A stretch of DNA of 64,000 nt. It comes from an uncultured Alistipes sp. (lineage in GTDB: Bacteria; Bacteroidota; Bacteroidia; Bacteroidales; Rikenellaceae). Within the stretch, counting starts at the first letter, position 1, and every line of letters begins with the position of its first letter. The stretch is from NCBI GenBank assembly GCA_944326855.1, contig CALVFO010000030.1, positions 1 to 64,000 on the forward strand, given 5' to 3'. The position numbers and the translations under genes were made by a program. The notes under the pieces were generated by a model. The model did no database searches. It was not told the DNA's origin and saw nothing but the letters and a program-made list of their open reading frames with translations. Positions 60,378 through 64,000 of this stretch are shown piece by piece.

Positions 60378-60486
60378 CATCTTTGCACAGTGAGAAGATC
60401 ATAAAGCCCATTTTCTTGTAGTAAGTTAAAATTAAGTAAGGTTGGAATGCCCTGCGAGTTTTCGGAATGCTCGCAGGGCTTTTTGT
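60378..60486 (+). ncRNA. Possible small RNA with an orphan terminator
   Basis: A CATCTTTG box (60378-60385, 7 of 8) with ATTG 20 bp upstream could start a ~95-nt RNA ending at the hairpin GCCCTGCGAG/CTCGCAGGGC (60449-60458 with 60470-60479) and five T. No plus-strand gene lies upstream that this terminator could serve. Confidence 0.4.
60449..60484 (+). terminator. Orphan intrinsic terminator
   Basis: A 10-bp perfect stem, 11-nt loop, then TTTTT; oriented only for plus-strand transcription, with no plus-strand gene within 5 kb upstream. Confidence 0.75.
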
Positions 60487-60517
60487 GTGGGGCGGAGGCG
60501 GTATCTGAAGCCTCACG

Positions 60518-60594
60518 CCCGAAACGATTTTCCGAAACGACTCCCCGAGGCGCCACTCCCGAAATGGCTCCCCGAAGCACCACTCCCGAAACCG
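60518..60594. repeat. 27-bp imperfect tandem repeat
   Basis: Two full units (60532-60558 and 60559-60585, 23 of 27 identical) with partial units on both sides, all beginning CCGAAA. Confidence 0.75.
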
Positions 60595-60659
60595 TTTGTT
60601 AGAAAGGACGGAATCGCTTCCCGATTGTTGGAATTCCGACGGAGAATAACTGTCGGGTC

Positions 60660-60713
60660 GGGAAGAGCGGGAAGAGCGGGAAGAGCGGGAAGAACGGGAA
60701 GAACGGGAAGAAC
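60660..60713. repeat. 9-bp tandem repeat, six units
   Basis: Three copies of GGGAAGAGC followed by three of GGGAAGAAC. It lies just beyond the stop of the Dph6-like gene and makes spurious Arg-Ser or Gly-Arg frames. Confidence 0.95.
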
Positions 60714-60737
60714 GGAAAAAGCCCCTGCCGGAGCTTT

Positions 60738-61448
60738 TCAGGCTTTGAGGCGGGCCGACCAATAGGAAAATTCCCGGAGGTTGCCGTCGCTCATCTTGAA
60801 CGGTTTGGTGATTCGTTGCGGGCCTTCCAGCTCGTAGGGAACCGGATGGCGGAACATGCCTCCCGCATAGCAGAATGTATGATATTCGCCCAATTCGCCG
60901 CAAGGATCACATCCCGGGGGTAACGAATCGATCAGCGTGGCGTCGATTTTTCGTCCGATGTACTCTTGTCCCAGCATATCGGCGTTGGTGGTGACGATCA
61001 CTGTTTGCAGTCCCGATGCCAGAAAAGCCTGCATGACCTCGGTCGAACTCATCTCCCAAAGCGGTTCCACCACTTCGATTCCGTAAGGCGCCAGTTTCTC
61101 CTGCCGGTAACTTTTTACGTCATGCAGGAAGATATCGCCAAAAGCGAAATGGGTTACGCCCCGGGTTTTGAAATATTCCACGGCCCGCAGCATGGCATCT
61201 CCGTAGTCGGACATGCCGTTGCGGGTGAGCATTTCCACGGTGTGGAGCGACAGTCCGATGCTGTCGGCCTGTCGGCGCAGCAGTTCCAGCGGGATGTCGT
61301 GCATGGAAGAGCGTCCCGCCTCGCCGTCGACGGTAGTCAGCAAGGCGATGACTTCGTATCGTTCATCTTGCAACAGCCGGTACAGGGCCAGGGCGGAGTC
61401 TTTGCCGCCGCTCCAGTTGAATACGGTTTTATGCCGGGAGTCGATCAT
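60738..61448 (-). CDS. Dph6-related ATP-pyrophosphatase (MJ0570 type)
   Basis: 236 residues. PP-loop SGGKDS (13-18) at the start of an ATP-pyrophosphatase fold, then HFAFGDIFLHDVKSYR and EPLWEMSSTEVMQAFL, and GEYHTFCYAGGMF, all typical of the diphthine-ammonia-ligase-like family. Bacteria have no diphthamide, so the real substrate is unknown. It starts 9 bp after the DUF2284 gene, so the two form an operon. Confidence 0.9.
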   Translation of the reverse strand: MIDSRHKTVFNWSGGKDSALALYRLLQDERYEVIALLTTVDGEAGRSSMHDIPLELLRRQADSIGLSLHTVEMLTRNGMSDYGDAMLRAVEYFKTRGVTHFAFGDIFLHDVKSYRQEKLAPYGIEVVEPLWEMSSTEVMQAFLASGLQTVIVTTNADMLGQEYIGRKIDATLIDSLPPGCDPCGELGEYHTFCYAGGMFRHPVPYELEGPQRITKPFKMSDGNLREFSYWSARLKA

Positions 61449-61457
61449 GTTATCGGT

Positions 61458-62060
61458 TTATCGGGTTGTCGGATCGTTCGGGAAGTGATCTGGCCCGTTG
61501 TGAGTGGGGGTCATCAGGCCGCTGATCAGGGTCAGGTAACGGGGCATGCGTTCATCATGACTCCATTGCAGCTCGATGCCCAGGAGTTGCGTGGCGGTTC
61601 GGTCCAGATCGAATCCGAACGACTCGAGCGAATTTCGCAATTTTTCGGGATGGATGCATGCCTTGCCAAGGATACGGGTGCAGGCTCCTTCGGGACATCC
61701 GAAGCAACTGCCGGGCAGAAATACCCGGCTGCCGGGATATTGTGTTTCCAGCGCGAGCAGTTCTTCGTCCAACGTTTTCCGCACTGCCGCGATGATGGTT
61801 CGGCAACGTTCGATTCGTTCTTGAACCGAGGTACAGGGGCGACCTTGGATCGGATCCGGTTCGATCCGGGTTCCGATGATCCACAGATGGGTGTAACGAT
61901 GCAACAGGGCATCGGTTTCGAAATCGAAGGGAGGACAGCTCCAGCGTCGTCCGTAATTGTGGCATTGGCGACAATAGCCCATGAATCGTTCGCAGTCGCG
62001 ATACGATGCGATGTAATCCGCCAGGGGCAGGTCGGTAACCGTATGGAAGGTTTGTTGCAT
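61458..62060 (-). CDS. DUF2284 predicted metal-binding protein
   Basis: 200 residues from the ATG at 62058-62060 (a longer frame adds eight residues). Cys-rich: ERFMGYCRQCHNYGRRWSCPPF and later GSCFGCPEGACTR, then KACIHPE. The WSCPP motif and the later Cys cluster define this family, thought to bind iron-sulfur or zinc. Role unknown. First gene of a two-gene operon with the Dph6-like protein. TATCTTGG on the minus strand just upstream may be its -7 box. Confidence 0.88.
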   Translation of the reverse strand: MQQTFHTVTDLPLADYIASYRDCERFMGYCRQCHNYGRRWSCPPFDFETDALLHRYTHLWIIGTRIEPDPIQGRPCTSVQERIERCRTIIAAVRKTLDEELLALETQYPGSRVFLPGSCFGCPEGACTRILGKACIHPEKLRNSLESFGFDLDRTATQLLGIELQWSHDERMPRYLTLISGLMTPTHNGPDHFPNDPTTR

Positions 62061-62473
62061 ATCGGGATCCGATTGAGGCCCCAAGATACGAAAAACCGAC
62101 GGAATGCGTATGTCGTTGGCGGGTTTTCGAGGCTGTTCTCGGGGAACGGGGCTTTGTGGATGTTCGATTCGGAGCGTTTCATGTTGACGGATCGGGTCGA
62201 TTCGGAGACCTCGCCACGGAGATTTTGACCACGGGGTGCTTGTCGCGGAACGATGAAACGGAAATTGGCGGAAGAGAAAAATCGGAAGAACTTCGGTAGG
62301 ACCTTTCGGTTCGGGAGGATTCGGGAGGGTTCGGAGACGGGGTGCTGAAAGAACAGGCAGGCGGAAGAGAATTAACCTAAAAATAAAAGGACGCCGGAGA
62401 TTGGCCGCTCGGGGATGAGGGGCGTTTGGGGAGAAGAACCGGTTCGGAATTTCGGATATTCTCTCCCTTTGAG
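62061..62473 (+). other. Intergenic region between divergent genes; short repeats
   Basis: TTCGGGAGGA/TTCGGGAGGG occur in tandem at 62310-62329. No reading frame with recognisable protein content. Confidence 0.4.
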
Positions 62474-62505
62474 TTTGGAACCTGAGCGTTGAATGTTTAA
62501 ATTTG
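62474..62505 (+). promoter_or_regulatory. Promoter of the alpha-L-rhamnosidase gene
   Basis: TTTG (62474-62477), 20 bp, TAAATTTG (62498-62505): both boxes fit the consensus. Leader about 64 nt. Confidence 0.7.
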
Positions 62506-62575
62506 TTGAGGTTTTTGGCTTTTATAGGATCAAAACGAGGCCTTGCAAGGGACGAACACTTCTCAATAATACCAT

Positions 62576-64000
62576 ATGAAAAAACAGTTTTTGATAGCTT
62601 TGCTGTTGGGCTTTTGGGGAACTTTCTCCGGTTTCGCCCAGACCCGGACGACCTCTTTTCAGCGAGCGGTCCCGATCTGGATCGACGGCCAGCAGACGGT
62701 GCCGAATGTGACGGCCAGTTTCCGGGTTCCCGTTGAATGGGACGGACAACAATCGATGGAGTTGCGTCTGACGGCTCATTGCGATTATCGTGTGAGTGTC
62801 AACGGGCATTTTCTGGGACATGGGCCTTGTGTAGCCGGAGCCGGATATTACCGGGTGGATGAGTACGATCTTTCGAAGGTTCTGACCCCGGGTACCAACC
62901 TGATTGCAGTAGAGGTCGCCGGCTACAACAACGATAATTATTACCTGCTCAACCAACCGTCGTTTTTTCAGGCGGAAGTGACGGCCGACGGGAAGGTGGT
63001 GGCCGCTACGACCACCGGATCCTGGAATCGGGGCTTTACGCCTTTCGAAGGGGCCGTGTTGGGTCAGCGTCTTCAGGATGCCCCCAAATTGAGTTTCCAA
63101 CGTCCTCATCGGGAGTTGTATAACTTGTCGGGCCCGGACTACGAAGCCTGGAAAACCGATCTGTCCGCACCCGATTTCAAGCCGGCCAAATTGGAAGAAA
63201 CCGATGCCAAGGCATTGATTATCCGTCGGGTGAAATACCCCGATTATACGGTTCGTCACTATACCGAAGCCCTGCCGAACAACATTTATAAATTCGAGTG
63301 CAACTCGACGGGTTTTATCGGCACGAAACTGGTGGTGCGTAAGCCTTCCAAATTGATTTACCATTGGGACGAGTTGTTGACCGAGGGGCGGATCAAACGG
63401 CGCATGTCTTTCGACGGTCGGATGGAATATGAACTGCAGCCGGGAACCTACGAACTGGAATCGTTCGAGCCCTACACGCTGCAATACCTGCAAATCGAAG
63501 TGGCTGAAGGCGATTGCGAGGTACAGGATGTATACATCCGTCAGTATGTCAATGGCGACGTTTCGCGGGCTGCTTTTGATTGTGACAACGAGTCGATCAA
63601 TCAGGTCTATAAGGCGGCTGTAGAGACTTTCCGGCAGAATGCCCTGGATATTTTCATGGATTGTCCTTCGCGGGAACGGGCCGGTTGGTTGTGCGACAGC
63701 TATTTTACGGCTCGTGTGGCGTTCGATCTGAGCGGGAACCACCTGATCGAGACCAATTTCCTGGAAAATTTCCTTTTGCCGGAACAGTTTCCCAACATTC
63801 CGCAGGGCATGCTGCCCATGTGCTATCCGTCGGATCATGTGAACGGTAATTTCATCCCTAACTGGGCGATGTGGTTTGTCGTCGAACTGGAAGAGTACCT
63901 GGCCCGCAGTCAGGACCGGGCGATGATAGAGGCTCTCGAACCGCGGGTGGATGCGCTGTTGAATTATTTCAAGCGCTATGAAAACGAAGATGGTCTGCTC
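62576..64000 (+). CDS. Alpha-L-rhamnosidase, GH78 family (3' end cut by window edge)
   Basis: 475 codons are in the window with no stop; the frame runs off the right edge. Signal peptide KKQFLIALLLGFWGTFSGFAQ. The N-terminal beta-sandwich domain (~25-300; ELRLTAHCDYRVSVNGHFLG in part, RVDEYDLSKVLTPGTNLIAVE in part) is followed by the start of the alpha/alpha barrel with FRQNALDIFMDCPSRERAGW (about 348-367), where the DCPSRERAGW segment is the GH78 signature. It removes terminal rhamnose from plant polysaccharides such as rhamnogalacturonan. The full gene should be ~800-900 codons. Confidence 0.9.
   Translation, partial: MKKQFLIALLLGFWGTFSGFAQTRTTSFQRAVPIWIDGQQTVPNVTASFRVPVEWDGQQSMELRLTAHCDYRVSVNGHFLGHGPCVAGAGYYRVDEYDLSKVLTPGTNLIAVEVAGYNNDNYYLLNQPSFFQAEVTADGKVVAATTTGSWNRGFTPFEGAVLGQRLQDAPKLSFQRPHRELYNLSGPDYEAWKTDLSAPDFKPAKLEETDAKALIIRRVKYPDYTVRHYTEALPNNIYKFECNSTGFIGTKLVVRKPSKLIYHWDELLTEGRIKRRMSFDGRMEYELQPGTYELESFEPYTLQYLQIEVAEGDCEVQDVYIRQYVNGDVSRAAFDCDNESINQVYKAAVETFRQNALDIFMDCPSRERAGWLCDSYFTARVAFDLSGNHLIETNFLENFLLPEQFPNIPQGMLPMCYPSDHVNGNFIPNWAMWFVVELEEYLARSQDRAMIEALEPRVDALLNYFKRYENEDGLL

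Noticed and set aside
60518..60713. CRISPR array
   Set aside because: Units are 9 or 27 bp in direct tandem without spacers, and no cas gene is in the window.
59860..60903. 347-codon minus-strand frame with Arg-Ser-Ser repeats
   Set aside because: The repeats come from the 9-bp tandem repeat at 60660-60713; the frame crosses the His-rich gene and the orphan terminator and resembles no protein.

Overview
The window looks like a chromosomal segment of a Bacteroidales bacterium with moderately high GC, perhaps a Rikenellaceae/Alistipes-type genome. Support: a SusC/SusD pair, many lipoproteins with signal peptides typical of the phylum, the Bacteroidetes promoter pattern (TTG or TTTG, about 19-20 bp, then TAnnTTTG) ahead of many genes, little Shine-Dalgarno sequence, and housekeeping genes of Bacteroidetes type (Hc1-like histone, HU with a 30-residue COX24-like protein, a five-gene outer-membrane block behind coaX). 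The genus is a guess. I see no rRNA, transposase, integrase, phage gene or CRISPR array.

Layout. 1-7.3 kb: end of a polysaccharide-utilisation locus (susC cut by the left edge, susD, a secreted beta-helix protein). 7.36-7.44 kb: an isolated, frameshifted copy of the start of tuf (EF-Tu). 7.5-11 kb (minus): Hc1-like histone, ComF, a Fur/PerR-type regulator with a reverse rubrerythrin (two operator-like palindromes at its promoter), and a YitT membrane protein. 11.3-24 kb (plus): priA, a glutaminase-A-like lipoprotein, metG, ilvE, a HAD phosphatase with rdgB, recO, a dicarboxylate/amino-acid symporter. 24-30 kb: HU, a 30-residue bS22/mS38-like protein, RNase G and mfd. 29.9-37.6 kb: coaX and an envelope run (FadL-like porin, TPR protein, LptC, CNNM/CorC protein, PpiD-like foldase). 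38-43.5 kb: GH28-like lipoprotein, pyrE-SRPBCC divergent from a NUDIX gene, S9 peptidase. 43.8-48.2 kb (minus): tRNA-Gln, waaA, a Crp/Fnr regulator, dipeptidyl peptidase III. 48.4-55.6 kb (plus): panC-panD, a GH37/GH63-like glycosidase, a cation:proton antiporter, then a strongly structured leader or small RNA before an unknown gene. 55.8-62 kb (minus): DUF4838 glycosidase-like lipoprotein, a pseudo-receiver LuxR regulator overlapping a hemerythrin gene, a His-rich membrane protein, a DUF2284/Dph6-like pair. 62.6 kb to the right edge: start of a GH78 alpha-L-rhamnosidase, open at the window end.

How the genes fit together. The carbohydrate genes (SusCD, beta-helix, GH28-like, GH37/63-like, DUF4838, GH78) are spread among core genes as single units with their own terminators, as in a glycan-degrading gut anaerobe. 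Oxygen defence is represented by the PerR-like/rubrerythrin operon and the hemerythrin/LuxR pair. Coenzyme A synthesis is represented by panC, panD and coaX.

Most unusual signals: the tuf 5' fragment (7359-7441); the RNA at about 54869-55155, with two mutually exclusive helices, an intrinsic terminator ending on a start codon and a promoter embedded in an 8-bp tandem repeat; the pseudo-receiver/hemerythrin pair; and pyrE and NUDIX start codons only 6 bp apart. Family assignments were made by eye from the sequence, without database searches.
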